Positions 7,846 to 16,896 of a DNA stretch of 64,000 nt are shown here, piece after piece. Position 1 is the stretch's first letter. Each line of letters begins with the position of its first letter. The notes under the pieces were generated by a model, which had not been told where the DNA came from, searched no databases, and worked only from the letters and a program-made list of their open reading frames with translations. Source of the DNA: Thermostichus sp047462415 (GTDB lineage Bacteria; Cyanobacteriota; Cyanobacteriia; Thermostichales; Thermostichaceae); the NCBI RefSeq assembly GCF_047462415.1, contig NZ_JANSJE010000010.1, positions 1 to 64,000 of the forward strand. The letters run 5' to 3'. Position numbers and translations under genes: made by a program.

Positions 7846-9438
7846 ATGCTGCTTCAGAATCCTGTAGCTTTGTTGAGTGTTTCCGACAAGACCGGGCTCA
7901 TCCCGCTGGCCCAGGCCCTTGTCCAGGAGCACGGCTTTCAACTGCTCAGCAGCGGGGGCACGGCCAGGGTGCTCTCAGAAGCCGGGATCCCGGTCACGCC
8001 TGTTTCGGCCCACACCGGCGCGCCAGAGATCCTGGGGGGACGGGTGAAGACGCTGCACCCCCGCATTCACGCCGGCATTTTGGCCCGTCTGGATCATCCC
8101 GCAGACCAAGCGGATCTGGAGGCGCTGGGGATCCCTCCCATCCAACTGGTGGTGGTCAATTTCTACCCTTTTGAGCAGACGGTAGCGCAGGCAGAGGTGT
8201 CTCTGGCGGAAGCTTTTGAGCAAATCGATATCGGCGGGCCCACTTTGGCGCGGGCGGCAGCCAAAAATTATCCCTACGTTACGGTGCTGACGGATCCCAG
8301 CCAATATCCCCGGTATTTACAACTGTTATCCGGCGGGGATGGGGAAACGGAGCAGTTGGCGTTTCGCTTTCAGTGTGCCCGTCGGGCTTTTGAGCAGGTG
8401 CTGGCCTACGACCGCGCCATCGTCAACTACCTGGCCCGGCAGTCTCAAGCTCCCCCGACCGCTCCCGAACCTGTTTTTCAACTGCGAGGGATCCCCTGGC
8501 AGCGCCTGCGCTATGGGGAGAACCCCCACCAAGCTGCCACTTGGTACGTGGTGGATCCGGCTGCCCCCGGCTGGCATCGGGCCCAACAATTGCAAGGGAA
8601 GGAGCTAAGCTACAACAACCTGCTGGATCTGGAGGCGGCCCGCGCTCTGGCGGCGGAATTGAGCCTGTGTCTGGCCGGCGAGCACGACCCCGGACAGGCG
8701 GTGGCGGTGGTGGTGAAGCACAACAACCCCTGTGGCGTGGCTGTGCGCCCATCGCTGGCTGCTGCCCTGGAGGCGGCGCTGGCTGCCGACCCGGTTTCGG
8801 CCTTTGGGGGCATCGTCGCCCTTACCCAAACCTTGGATCGGGAGACCGCCCAGCGCCTGGCGGAGCCTTTTTTGGAATGTGTAGTTGCCCCCGCTTGCAC
8901 CCCAGAGGCGGCTGAGCAGCTGGCGGCTAAAAAAAACCTGCGGGTCTTGGTCTTGCCGGACTTTTGTGTGGGGCCGGCCCAGACCCTTCGCACCCTGGCC
9001 GGGGGCTTCCTGGTGCAAGAGGCGGACCGGCTCCAGGGATCCGACCGCCAACAGTCCTGGCGGGTGGTGACCGAGCGCCAGCCCACCCCGGCAGAGTGGT
9101 CAGATCTGGAGTTTGCCTGGATCGTTTGCAAGCACGTGAAATCCAACGCCATTGTTGTCGCCCGGCAGGGACAGACGATGGGCATTGGGGCCGGCCAAAT
9201 GAACCGGGTGGGGGCCGTGGAGATCGCCCTCAGGCAGGCCGGCGCGCGGGCGGCGGGAGCGGTTTTGGCCAGCGACGGCTTTTTCCCGTTTGCCGACAGT
9301 GTGGAGGCAGCCGTCCGGGCCGGGATCCGCGCCATCATTCAGCCGGGAGGCAGCATTCGGGATGCCGATTCCATCGCTGCCGCTAACGCTGCCGGTATTG
9401 CCATGGTCTGCACCGGCAGGCGTCACTTTTTGCACTGA
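7846..9438 (+). CDS. purH: Bifunctional AICAR transformylase / IMP cyclohydrolase (PurH)
   Basis: 530 aa, full length. Catalyses the last two steps of IMP synthesis: formylation of AICAR with 10-formyl-THF, then ring closure. The N-terminal cyclohydrolase (residues 1-200) has LLSVSDKTGL, GGRVKTLHPRIHAG and NFYPFE. The C-terminal transformylase has RYGENPHQ, the catalytic KHNNPCG and ASDGFFPFADSVE. It overlaps the convergent pentapeptide gene by 16 bases at the 3' end. It stands as a single gene after a 106-base gap. Confidence 0.98.
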   Translation: MLLQNPVALLSVSDKTGLIPLAQALVQEHGFQLLSSGGTARVLSEAGIPVTPVSAHTGAPEILGGRVKTLHPRIHAGILARLDHPADQADLEALGIPPIQLVVVNFYPFEQTVAQAEVSLAEAFEQIDIGGPTLARAAAKNYPYVTVLTDPSQYPRYLQLLSGGDGETEQLAFRFQCARRAFEQVLAYDRAIVNYLARQSQAPPTAPEPVFQLRGIPWQRLRYGENPHQAATWYVVDPAAPGWHRAQQLQGKELSYNNLLDLEAARALAAELSLCLAGEHDPGQAVAVVVKHNNPCGVAVRPSLAAALEAALAADPVSAFGGIVALTQTLDRETAQRLAEPFLECVVAPACTPEAAEQLAAKKNLRVLVLPDFCVGPAQTLRTLAGGFLVQEADRLQGSDRQQSWRVVTERQPTPAEWSDLEFAWIVCKHVKSNAIVVARQGQTMGIGAGQMNRVGAVEIALRQAGARAAGAVLASDGFFPFADSVEAAVRAGIRAIIQPGGSIRDADSIAAANAAGIAMVCTGRRHFLH

Positions 9439-9956
9439 GGGCAGCCCAAACTCTCGCAAGTGGCAACGCCTGTCACGGGGTGGGATCCCTCGGCTCGCTC
9501 GCACAACTGCCGCAGAGCCGCCCGATCCACGTAGGCCTCGCTGAAATCGGCGCCGGCAATCTGCGCCCCCTGCCAAGCCGCTCGCGCGGCAATCGCCCCT
9601 GTAAGGTTGGCCCCCCTGAGATCGGCTCCGGCCAAATTGGCCAGATCCAAGAGGCTATTGCTCAAGTCGGCGCCCGACAGATTGGCCTCTGCCAGATTGG
9701 CTTTGGTAAATGCCGCCCCCGCAAGGTTGGCCCCATGCAGATCGGCGCCCTGCAAGTTGGCCCCGACAAAGCTGCTGCCCCGACAATCTTGGCCGGACAA
9801 ATCCTGACCCTGCAGATCGGCATTGCTGAAATTGAGACGGGTTTGGCTGCCTGCCGGGGCTCCCCAGAGGAGCCACAGCAACAGAATGGCCGCCAGCAAG
9901 ATGCCCAGCTTCCCGAAGTTGCGCCGGCAGGTCGAGGGGTTGGATTTTGCAGCCAT
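9423..9956 (-). CDS. Exported or membrane-anchored pentapeptide-repeat protein
   Basis: 177 aa. An N-terminal hydrophobic segment (LGILLAAILLLWLLWG, about residues 17-32) acts as signal or anchor. About residues 40-150 are nearly continuous A(D/N)LxG pentapeptides (ADLQG, ANLAG, ADLSN, ADLRG), which fold into a right-handed quadrilateral helix. The C-terminus is cysteine-bearing (CESLGCPQCKK). Cyanobacteria have many such proteins, several in the thylakoid lumen; the role here is unknown. It is convergent with and overlaps purH. Confidence 0.85.
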   Translation of the reverse strand: MAAKSNPSTCRRNFGKLGILLAAILLLWLLWGAPAGSQTRLNFSNADLQGQDLSGQDCRGSSFVGANLQGADLHGANLAGAAFTKANLAEANLSGADLSNSLLDLANLAGADLRGANLTGAIAARAAWQGAQIAGADFSEAYVDRAALRQLCERAEGSHPVTGVATCESLGCPQCKK

Positions 9957-10059
9957 TGGGGATCCCTAGATTGCTCGGCCACCATTCTTGCCGATTTTCT
10001 TCTCGCTCATCACACAGGGGCTGCTGCAAACTTCGATGCACCTCCCCTTGCAGCAGAGA

Positions 10060-11262
10060 TTATCCGCCGTAGGTCACATTCCGCTCGGTGGTGCGAAATT
10101 GCAGGATCGTCAGCCCCACCACAATGAGAAACAGCACAATGGATTGCGCAGCAGCCCTGCCCAAATTTCCCGAAGACACTCCAATTTTGTAGATCTCGTA
10201 GATCAACACCGAGGTGGATCCCGAAGGGCCGCCGGCAGTCAGCAAATCAATGGTGCCAAAGATATCGAAAAATGCATAGGTCATGTTGGTAATCACCAAA
10301 AAGAAGGTGATGGGGGAAAGCAGGGGTAGGGTAATGGCAAAAAAGCGACGAAGAGCGCCGGCTCCGTCAATGGCAGCCGCCTCCAGCAGATCTTTGGGCA
10401 GATTTTGTAGACCGGCCAGGTAAAACAAAATGTTGTAGCCCATCTGCTTCCAAACGCTGGCAAAGATCACCACCCAAGGGGCCAAGTTGGGATCGCTCAG
10501 CCAGTTCAAACGTGGGATCCCTACCAGCCCCAGTAAATAGTTAGCTACGCCGCCCAAAGGGTTGAACAGGATGAAGAAGATGATCCCGGCCACCGCCGGC
10601 GAAATGGCGTAGGGCCAGATCAGCAAGATGCGATAGATCGCCGCTCCGCGAATGGGCTGGTAGGCCAACGTGGCGATCAACAGGGATCCGCTCAGTCCCA
10701 GCACCACGATGGCCGCCGAAATGGCAAAGGTAATCCCCAGGCTGCGCAGATAGGCGGCATCCGTCAGCAAGGCAGTAAAGTTATCCACACAAACGAAGCG
10801 GCTGCGCGGCGCCCCCACAAAGGTGAGCAGGGTGGAAAGGCGCAGGGTATCCAGCCCTGGGTAGTAGAGAAACACCACCAAGATCGTGAAGGTGGGCAAC
10901 AGAAGCAGCCAGGCCAGCCACCCCTGCTTGAAGATACCCCTCTCTTGGGGAGTTGCTCTTTGGATCCCCAGGCGGCGCTCCTGTTCCTTGCGGATCCACG
11001 CCAGCAGCGGCCAGAGAGGGATGGCCATGCCCGCCAGCACCAGCCCCACACCAAAAACCAGGTCGATGACCTTGCGCTCCGGCGCAAAGGTGCAAAAATC
11101 CAGCGGCACCATGAAGATCAGGGATCCCAGCCCTCCTGCCAGCCCCCCCAGAGCCGCCCCCAGCAGCACAGGCCGCTCGATGCGCCGAAAACGGGATCCC
11201 ACCCAGAGGGCCCCTATCAACCCCGCCAACAGCGGCACCAGCACTTGGATCCATTGCCCCAT
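10060..11262 (-). CDS. ugpA: UgpA-like ABC sugar/glycerol-3-phosphate importer permease with N-terminal membrane extension
   Basis: 400 aa. The C-terminal ~290 residues are a MalF/UgpA-type permease with the EAA loop DLLEAAAIDGAGALRRFFAITLPLL contacting the ATPase. About 110 extra N-terminal residues contain three hydrophobic segments not found in standard UgpA (about 295 aa). ATG 11262 is supported by GGGGAGAGAGAAC just upstream. It lies 108 bases after the UgpB-like gene on the same strand, so the two are likely co-transcribed. The second permease is not here but at 52.9-53.8 kb, and no ATPase gene is in the window. Substrate is inferred from UgpB similarity. Confidence 0.85.
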   Translation of the reverse strand: MGQWIQVLVPLLAGLIGALWVGSRFRRIERPVLLGAALGGLAGGLGSLIFMVPLDFCTFAPERKVIDLVFGVGLVLAGMAIPLWPLLAWIRKEQERRLGIQRATPQERGIFKQGWLAWLLLLPTFTILVVFLYYPGLDTLRLSTLLTFVGAPRSRFVCVDNFTALLTDAAYLRSLGITFAISAAIVVLGLSGSLLIATLAYQPIRGAAIYRILLIWPYAISPAVAGIIFFILFNPLGGVANYLLGLVGIPRLNWLSDPNLAPWVVIFASVWKQMGYNILFYLAGLQNLPKDLLEAAAIDGAGALRRFFAITLPLLSPITFFLVITNMTYAFFDIFGTIDLLTAGGPSGSTSVLIYEIYKIGVSSGNLGRAAAQSIVLFLIVVGLTILQFRTTERNVTYGG

Positions 11263-11370
11263 GTTCTCTCTCCCCTCTAACCTTGCAAAAGCCAGGAAAG
11301 GGGCAGGCCGCCGCCCACCCCCTATCCTCGATTTCGCCGTCAATCTGGCGGCATCCTAGCTCCTAACCAA

Positions 11371-12711
11371 TTACTGATAGAGGGAGTTGTACTCGGCCAG
11401 CAGGCGGTTGGCAGTCTCGTTGGCCTTGGCCATGGCTTGGGCCGGCTCCCCGCCTTTGAGCATGAGATCCTCCATGGTTTGGGTGACCACATTGCGAATC
11501 TCGGGAAAAGCCCCCAACAGCGCCCCACGGGTGGCAGGAGTGACCTTGGAGTTGTTGATTTGGTCGCTGGCGGTGAAGAAGTTGGGGTTTTCCTTGAACC
11601 AGCCCTGCGACTCCAGCAAGGCTACCGAGCTTTTGCGAATGGGCAGATAGCCGGTTACCTTGTGCCATTCGGCAGCATTTTCGGTGTTATTCAGCCACAA
11701 CATGAAGGTCAGCGCCCCCTCTTCCACCTCTTTGGGCAGATCTTTCACCAACCAAAGGCTGGCGCCCCCAATCAAGTTCCCCGTCCAACCCTTGTCGGCG
11801 TTGTAGGGCATGCGGGTGGTGACCAGCTCGATGTTGTTCTGCTTGGCGGCGTTGGTGATGTTGGCCGCGTCGGCGCTGCTGGTGATGGCCATGGCAACGG
11901 TGCCGGTTTGGATGGCCTGCTCCGTGGCCGCCCAATCCCGCTGCTTGCCGCTGTAGATGTAGTAGCGTTTGTCGTACATCCCTTTCCACCAAGTAGCAAT
12001 GGCTACTGAAGGCTCCGAGTCCAAAAAGACCTGGGTGGCCCGGGCGGCACGGCCATTTTCGTTGTTGGCCAAGAGAGCATCTTGCTGCGCCATCCACTGC
12101 TCGTAGAACCAGCCGTGGTTGGGCCAGGTGACGCAGCCCTGAGGAGCGTCGGGAAGCGCCATGATCTTCTCGCAGGCGGCTTCCAGCTCCTGCCAGGTGG
12201 CCGGCGGCTTCTCGATCCCGGCTTTCTTCAAAATGGCGGTGTTGGAGTAGAGGATGGGGCTGGAGCTGTTCCAGGGCATGGAGGTGAACTTGCCGTCCAG
12301 GGTGTAGTAGCTCACCACCGGCTCGATAAAATCGTCGAAGTTCACCGGGATCCCGTTCACCTCGGTGCGGTTGCCCAGCGCATCGGCGATGGACTTGAAA
12401 TAGCCGAAATCCCGTGCCCGTTGGGTGCCCACCTCAAACCACTGCACCACCGAAGGAGCTGCATTTTGTTGAATGGCCAGGTCGGTGGCCTGTTGAATTT
12501 CTTCGTAGTTGCCGTAGCCCTCAACAGTTACGTTGTACTGAGGAAATTGCTTGTTAAACTCTGCCGCTTTTGCGCGGGCCCAATCGAGACGGTTATCGGT
12601 AAAGGCAATCCAAACTTTGACGTTGGCAGGAGACTGGGCAAAGCTGTCGGCAGCCAGGAAGGCAGCCACCAAGCCAGCGGCGAAAGCCAGGAAAGTACGA
12701 CGGGTGTTCAT
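11371..12711 (-). CDS. ugpB: UgpB-like ABC transporter solute-binding protein
   Basis: 446 aa periplasmic extracellular-solute-binding protein family 1. The signal peptide is MNTRRTFLAFAAGLVAAFLA ending near DSFA, with a twin-arginine-like NTRRTF pair. The body has the UgpB pattern (VVQWFEVGTQRARDFG, MPWNSSSPILYSN, WPNHGWFYEQW). The family captures glycerol-3-phosphate or its diesters, or oligosaccharides. ATG 12711 is chosen over 12729 because it begins the signal peptide directly; no clear Shine-Dalgarno helps. First gene of a two-gene transcript with the UgpA-like permease. Confidence 0.88.
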   Translation of the reverse strand: MNTRRTFLAFAAGLVAAFLAADSFAQSPANVKVWIAFTDNRLDWARAKAAEFNKQFPQYNVTVEGYGNYEEIQQATDLAIQQNAAPSVVQWFEVGTQRARDFGYFKSIADALGNRTEVNGIPVNFDDFIEPVVSYYTLDGKFTSMPWNSSSPILYSNTAILKKAGIEKPPATWQELEAACEKIMALPDAPQGCVTWPNHGWFYEQWMAQQDALLANNENGRAARATQVFLDSEPSVAIATWWKGMYDKRYYIYSGKQRDWAATEQAIQTGTVAMAITSSADAANITNAAKQNNIELVTTRMPYNADKGWTGNLIGGASLWLVKDLPKEVEEGALTFMLWLNNTENAAEWHKVTGYLPIRKSSVALLESQGWFKENPNFFTASDQINNSKVTPATRGALLGAFPEIRNVVTQTMEDLMLKGGEPAQAMAKANETANRLLAEYNSLYQ

Positions 12712-12888
12712 AGAAAAAGGCAGTTGCACTCGCTAAAGGCACATCCGAGAATACTGCACCGACATTAAGAGCAGGTTATATCTGGCCGGGATCCCCTCAG
12801 AAAGTGAACCCTCAGGCCGCAGTCAGAGTCAGATGAAATGAGCGCCCAGCCCAGGTTATGATTGGCAACTTCTCAAGGGGTCTCGAAC

Positions 12889-13572
12889 ATGAAAATGATG
12901 AAAAATGCAAGCTTTTGCCTATTATTAGCTACTGCCCTCCTGATGACGCTTGCTCCCTTTGCGCAGGCTCGCCCCCGTCAACGCGCCCGCACCGCTCCCC
13001 CGCCAACGGGTGGATCCCTAACCCCAAGCGGCGAACGCACCTTTACCCACTCCGGCACCTACACTCGCAGCGGGCCAAGCGGCAGAGCCGGTAGTGGCAC
13101 CTATTCCGGCCAGGGATCCCCCGGTCAAGGGGTGGAAGGGGACTATTCCGGCCAAGTGACCACCCAACAAGGCCAGACCTGGAACCTGAACCATCGGCAC
13201 ACCACGACTCGCACAAGTGAGGGTTGGCAACGGCAGGGCAACACCACAGTGCAGAACGCCGAGGGCGAGACGGTGGGCAGCAGCTCGGGCCTGATCGAGG
13301 GCCAAGCGGGACAAGGCTGGCAACGCAGCGGCCAATTCAGCAACTCTCGCGGCCAAACCTACTCCACCGAGTCGAGCGGCACACCGACCGGGCCAGGAGG
13401 CTGGCAGCGGGAAACCCGTGTCTTCAATGTCGAAGGGGATCTGCTCGGTGGGTCTGAGGCGGATGTGCAGTACCGATTTGTGCCAGGGCAAGGCTGGGTG
13501 AAAACAGTAGAAGGCAATACCCTGAAGGGGCAACCCATCCGTCGCACCACCACCATCGACCCCCATCCGTGA
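12889..13572 (+). CDS. Secreted Gly/Gln/Thr-rich protein of unknown function
   Basis: 227 aa. ATG 12889 gives a clean signal peptide (MKMMKNASFCLLLATALL to QARPRQ). The mature part is rich in Gly, Ser, Thr and Gln, with loosely repeated units: THSGTYTRSG, GSGTYSGQG, EGDYSGQV early, then three GWQR motifs (EGWQRQG, QGWQRSG, GGWQRET) at spacing near 40-50 residues. The pattern suggests a surface or extracellular beta-structured protein. I do not recognise a named family. It is a single gene, convergent with the iron-type permease 23 bases away. Confidence 0.8.
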   Translation: MKMMKNASFCLLLATALLMTLAPFAQARPRQRARTAPPPTGGSLTPSGERTFTHSGTYTRSGPSGRAGSGTYSGQGSPGQGVEGDYSGQVTTQQGQTWNLNHRHTTTRTSEGWQRQGNTTVQNAEGETVGSSSGLIEGQAGQGWQRSGQFSNSRGQTYSTESSGTPTGPGGWQRETRVFNVEGDLLGGSEADVQYRFVPGQGWVKTVEGNTLKGQPIRRTTTIDPHP

Positions 13573-13594
13573 AGGATCTGGTGGGATCCCCTGC

Positions 13595-15262
13595 TCAAGG
13601 CTGCCCGACCTGCCGCCGCAGCGCCTGGATCCCTGCGGCTAGACCCAACAGGACGATCAGCAGCAGGGTGCTCAGGGCCGCCGCCTGGTGGGTGTAGCCC
13701 CCTTGTTGCAAGCCAAAGATGAGCCACCCAAAGGTTTCCGAGCGGGAGGTTACCAAGAGGGCAGAGAGGGTCAGCTCGGCAAAAGATTGCAAAAACACCA
13801 GCAACACCGCTGCCGTTAAGGCCGGTGCCAGCAGGGGCAGCAGAATGTGGCGAAAGGTTTGCAGCAGAGATGCCCCATCCAGGCTGGCTGCCTCCTCTAG
13901 GCTGGTGTCCAGGCTGCACCAAGCAGCTTGCAGTGGCTGTAGCGCCAGGGCCAAGAACCGTCCCAGATAGGCCATCAGGATCAGCCCTAGGGTGCCGTAG
14001 AGGCTCAGCCCCGGCAGGGGCGGGGGCAACCACACCAAAATGAGGGACAACGCAAAAATCAGGCCCGGCAGGGCATAGGGCAAGTCCACGAGGAAGCTGA
14101 GCAGCGCCAGCAGCCGTACTTTCAACCGAGTCAGAGCATAGCCCAAGATCGTCGCCATCCCGCTGCAGAGCAGCGCTGCTCCTCCCGCCAAGCCCAAACT
14201 GTGCAGCGTGGCGCGGCGGGCCCGCTCCAGCTCAAAGAGAACCATGCGGAAATGCTCCAGCGTCAGGTTAGACCAGACTAAGGGCAGGCCATAGGCCCGC
14301 AGCAGGGCAGTTGCAGCCATGGCCAGCAAAGGCCCGAGAATGAGCAGCAAGGCTGCGGCGAAGAGGATCCCGCTGAGCAGCCAACCCAGCCAGCCCAAGC
14401 GATAGGGATCCGGAGGGGCCTCGCCTGGATCCAGCCCCTCCTGAGGCTGCTGTGACCAGGCCAAAAAGAAGAGGGCCGGCAGGCCAAAGAGCAACGCCAG
14501 CGCCGCGCTGCGCCCAAACCCATCCCCGCCGAAGTTGATCACCTCTTGGTACAGCAGGGTGGGCAAAGTCAGGTAGCGTCCTGGGATCCCCAGCAAGGCC
14601 GGGATCCCGAAATTGCCCCAGGCCCCCAGGAAGGCCAGCGCCGCCGCTGCCGCCACAGAGGACCGCAACAGGGGCAGGGTGATGAAGAGCCAAACCTGCA
14701 GCAGGTTTGCCCCATCCAGTTGGGCCGCCTCCTGAGCTTGCCTGGAGAGCCGGCTCAAGCCCGCCACCAGCGTCAGGTAGGCAATTGGCAGCACAAAAAG
14801 AGCCAGCAGCAGAATGATCCCCCCCGGCGTGTAGAAGCTCCACAGGGATCCCTGCTTCCCCAAAATCCAGCGCAGTCCCTGCTGCAAATAGCCCACCGGC
14901 CCGGCCCATTGGATCCAGGCCAAGGCCAAAACCTGGGGCGGAACCACGAGGGGAGATAAAAAGAGCACCCGCAGGATGCCGCGGCCCGGCAAATCTGTCT
15001 GGGTGGTGAGTACCGCCAGCACCAGGCCGCCGACCAGCGCCAATGTGGCTGAGACCGTCGACACCCAAAGGCTGTGAACCAGCGCCAGATGGACGCGGGG
15101 CGTTTCCAGCAACCAGCGGATGTTCTCAAAGGAAAGCCCTTCCCCTTCGCTGCTCAAGGCTCGCTGCAACAGCTTCCAGAGGGGATAGGCATGGGTCAAA
15201 ACCAAAAGGCCCGCTACAGCCACCAGCCAGGGAATGATGGGGTGCCTTAACCCTTTGCTCAA
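13595..15262 (-). CDS. Fused two-domain ABC permease, iron(III)/FbpB type
   Basis: 555 aa with about 12 membrane helices: two permease domains fused in one chain, as in FbpB/FutB. Each half has its own EAA loop contacting the ATPase, EAAQLDGANLLQVWLFITLPL in the first and EEAASLDGASLLQTFRHILLPLL in the second. The start is TTG 15262 with GGGGGAGGG very close upstream, so it is less certain. It is 41 bases downstream of the binding-protein gene, forming an operon for ferric-iron-type uptake. No ATPase follows; it must come from elsewhere. Confidence 0.88.
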   Translation of the reverse strand: MSKGLRHPIIPWLVAVAGLLVLTHAYPLWKLLQRALSSEGEGLSFENIRWLLETPRVHLALVHSLWVSTVSATLALVGGLVLAVLTTQTDLPGRGILRVLFLSPLVVPPQVLALAWIQWAGPVGYLQQGLRWILGKQGSLWSFYTPGGIILLLALFVLPIAYLTLVAGLSRLSRQAQEAAQLDGANLLQVWLFITLPLLRSSVAAAAALAFLGAWGNFGIPALLGIPGRYLTLPTLLYQEVINFGGDGFGRSAALALLFGLPALFFLAWSQQPQEGLDPGEAPPDPYRLGWLGWLLSGILFAAALLLILGPLLAMAATALLRAYGLPLVWSNLTLEHFRMVLFELERARRATLHSLGLAGGAALLCSGMATILGYALTRLKVRLLALLSFLVDLPYALPGLIFALSLILVWLPPPLPGLSLYGTLGLILMAYLGRFLALALQPLQAAWCSLDTSLEEAASLDGASLLQTFRHILLPLLAPALTAAVLLVFLQSFAELTLSALLVTSRSETFGWLIFGLQQGGYTHQAAALSTLLLIVLLGLAAGIQALRRQVGQP

Positions 15263-15303
15263 GCCCTCCCCCAGAAACGTTAGACCACGCCCTTAGATCC
15301 CAC

Positions 15304-16305
15304 CTATTCCTCAAACAACTTGGCAAAGCGGGCCTTGTCGGCTTCGCGGCTTTTGGCCAACTCCGCTGCCGGGGCGCTCAAGATCTTCAGCTCGCTCAAA
15401 GCGGGGAAACCTTTTGGCGGCGTCACACCCTGCCGCAGCGGCATGTAGCCCATCTCAGCAGCGACCTCCTGCCCCTTCTGAGACAGCAAGAAGTCCACAA
15501 AAGCCTGGGCAGCTTCCAGGTTGGGCGTTCCTTTTACAATTCCCACCGGCTCGGTAATCACCGGCACGCCCTCCTTGGGATAAACTACCTCCACCGGGGA
15601 TCCCTCGTTGCGGCTGCGAATGGCAAGAAAGTCCACCACCATGCCGTAGCTTTGTTCGCCACCGGCGACGTTGCGGGCGACAGCGCCATTGCCCTGCACC
15701 AGCACAGTTTTGTTCTTTTTCAGCGCTTCGTACCACTCCCAGCCCAGGCCGGGGGTACGGGTGATCACCCCCAAATTGTAGGCGGCAGCACCCGAATAGG
15801 TGGGGCTGGGCATCACCAGCTGGCCTTCCGGAACCTGGGCTAGGGCTGCCCAGCTATCGACAGGCTGGGCTTTGGCCGTGTTGTAAACGATCACCGTGGC
15901 CAGGATCTTGGTGCCGAAGTAGCGGCAGTCTGGATCGTAGTAGGTGGCGGCGATGGCCTTGGCTTCAGGGCTGCAGTAGGACTCCAGCAAATTGCGGGAT
16001 TTCAGCAACTCAAAAGTAGGCGCATCGGCCACCAGCAACACATCGGCTTGGGAACTGCCCTTTTCTGCTTCCAGCAAAAAGCGGCTGATCACCTCCTCGG
16101 TGCCGGAGCGAAAGATCTCCACGGAAACTTCTGGATAAACTTCTCGAAACGCAGCCACGGTTTTCTGAGCGTCTGCATCGGGTTGGGAAGTGTACAAGCG
16201 CAATGTCCCGGAAGGCTTGGCCCAGGCTGGGTTCAGGGATCCCCACGCAAAAGGCTGGGCAAAAGCCACGCTGCAAAGCACCGCCAACAGAGATAGAGGA
16301 CGCAC
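15304..16305 (-). CDS. Iron(III)-type ABC solute-binding protein (FutA/FbpA-like)
   Basis: 333 aa. GTG 16305 is chosen because TTAGGAG lies 8 bases upstream and the product then begins with a signal peptide (RPLSLLAVLCSVAF ... AWA). The frame is open for 50 more codons but those are unconserved. The mature protein begins GTLRLYTSQPDADAQ, typical of FbpA/FutA/thiamine-like binding proteins, and has SPTYSGAAAYNLG. Family members bind ferric iron, usually through tyrosines; YGMVVDF and similar tyrosines are candidates. Operon with the fused permease downstream. Iron is the likely substrate but not proven. Confidence 0.85.
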   Translation of the reverse strand: MRPLSLLAVLCSVAFAQPFAWGSLNPAWAKPSGTLRLYTSQPDADAQKTVAAFREVYPEVSVEIFRSGTEEVISRFLLEAEKGSSQADVLLVADAPTFELLKSRNLLESYCSPEAKAIAATYYDPDCRYFGTKILATVIVYNTAKAQPVDSWAALAQVPEGQLVMPSPTYSGAAAYNLGVITRTPGLGWEWYEALKKNKTVLVQGNGAVARNVAGGEQSYGMVVDFLAIRSRNEGSPVEVVYPKEGVPVITEPVGIVKGTPNLEAAQAFVDFLLSQKGQEVAAEMGYMPLRQGVTPPKGFPALSELKILSAPAAELAKSREADKARFAKLFEE

Positions 16306-16606
16306 GGCGATTCTCCTAACCACTCCGAAATTGGGTCTTGTGTTCACTCTCACTTTACTGCCGATCTGGCACATCGGATTTTCCCTTATTTCCGGGGTGG
16401 AGTACAGCTCAGAATATCTATACCTCAACAACAATGATCCAAAAGTTATCTGCAAGTTATTTTGGGATTAAGCTTTGATTAACAAAAAGTTGCCGGTCAG
16501 ATTGTGGGAGGAAGGAGCGCATTTTGGTTCAACAGCTATGCTGTCTTTATACTTCGGCCGCAGGGATCTGAAAGCAGCTTCTTCATCCAACTCCTCATCG
16601 AGAAGC
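16306..16606. other. Gap upstream of the iron-type binding protein
   Basis: Contains an AT-richer stretch (about 16,400-16,500) that should hold the promoter of the binding-protein operon. I see no conserved gene; the short + strand frames here are not protein-like. The right part may be decayed integrase sequence continuing from 16607-16756. Confidence 0.4.
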
Positions 16607-16756
16607 TCAACCAAGACAACCAGCTTCCGACTTCACCCGCCGCCCTGCCGCACTGTCGGGAATGCCGGTGGACAAGCCGTAGCGTTTGCCTCGGTACGTC
16701 CAGAGCAAGCGGATCTTACCTTTATCCGTACCGAAGTGAATGATGTCCTTCTCCAT
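16607..16756 (-). pseudogene. Integrase (tyrosine recombinase) N-terminal fragment
   Basis: 49 codons from ATG 16756 to TGA 16607. The product contains GKIRLLWTYRGKRYGLSTGIPDS, cut here as KIRLLWTYRGKRY then LSTGIPDS, which resembles the arm-type DNA-binding N-terminus of cyanobacterial phage-like integrases. The catalytic domain is absent. Beyond the stop another frame (VELLDEELDEEAAF) may be a decayed continuation. It lies 140 bases from tRNA-Gly, the usual integration target, which supports a lost integrative element. Too short to be confident from one domain alone. Confidence 0.55.
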
Positions 16757-16896
16757 GCTGGTTAAGTTGCGATCAAGTTGCGATCACCCTACGCACCCAA
16801 TTTACCCCCTTTTACCCCAAACTCCACCCACTCTCGACTGAGGGTCGAGACTGGAAGTGCTTATCTGGAGCGGGTTTATGGCTTTGGGTGGTGGGA

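Noticed and set aside
16475..16765. 96-aa + frame over the integrase stub
   Set aside because: It is the complement of the integrase-like fragment; the minus-strand reading has recognisable residues.
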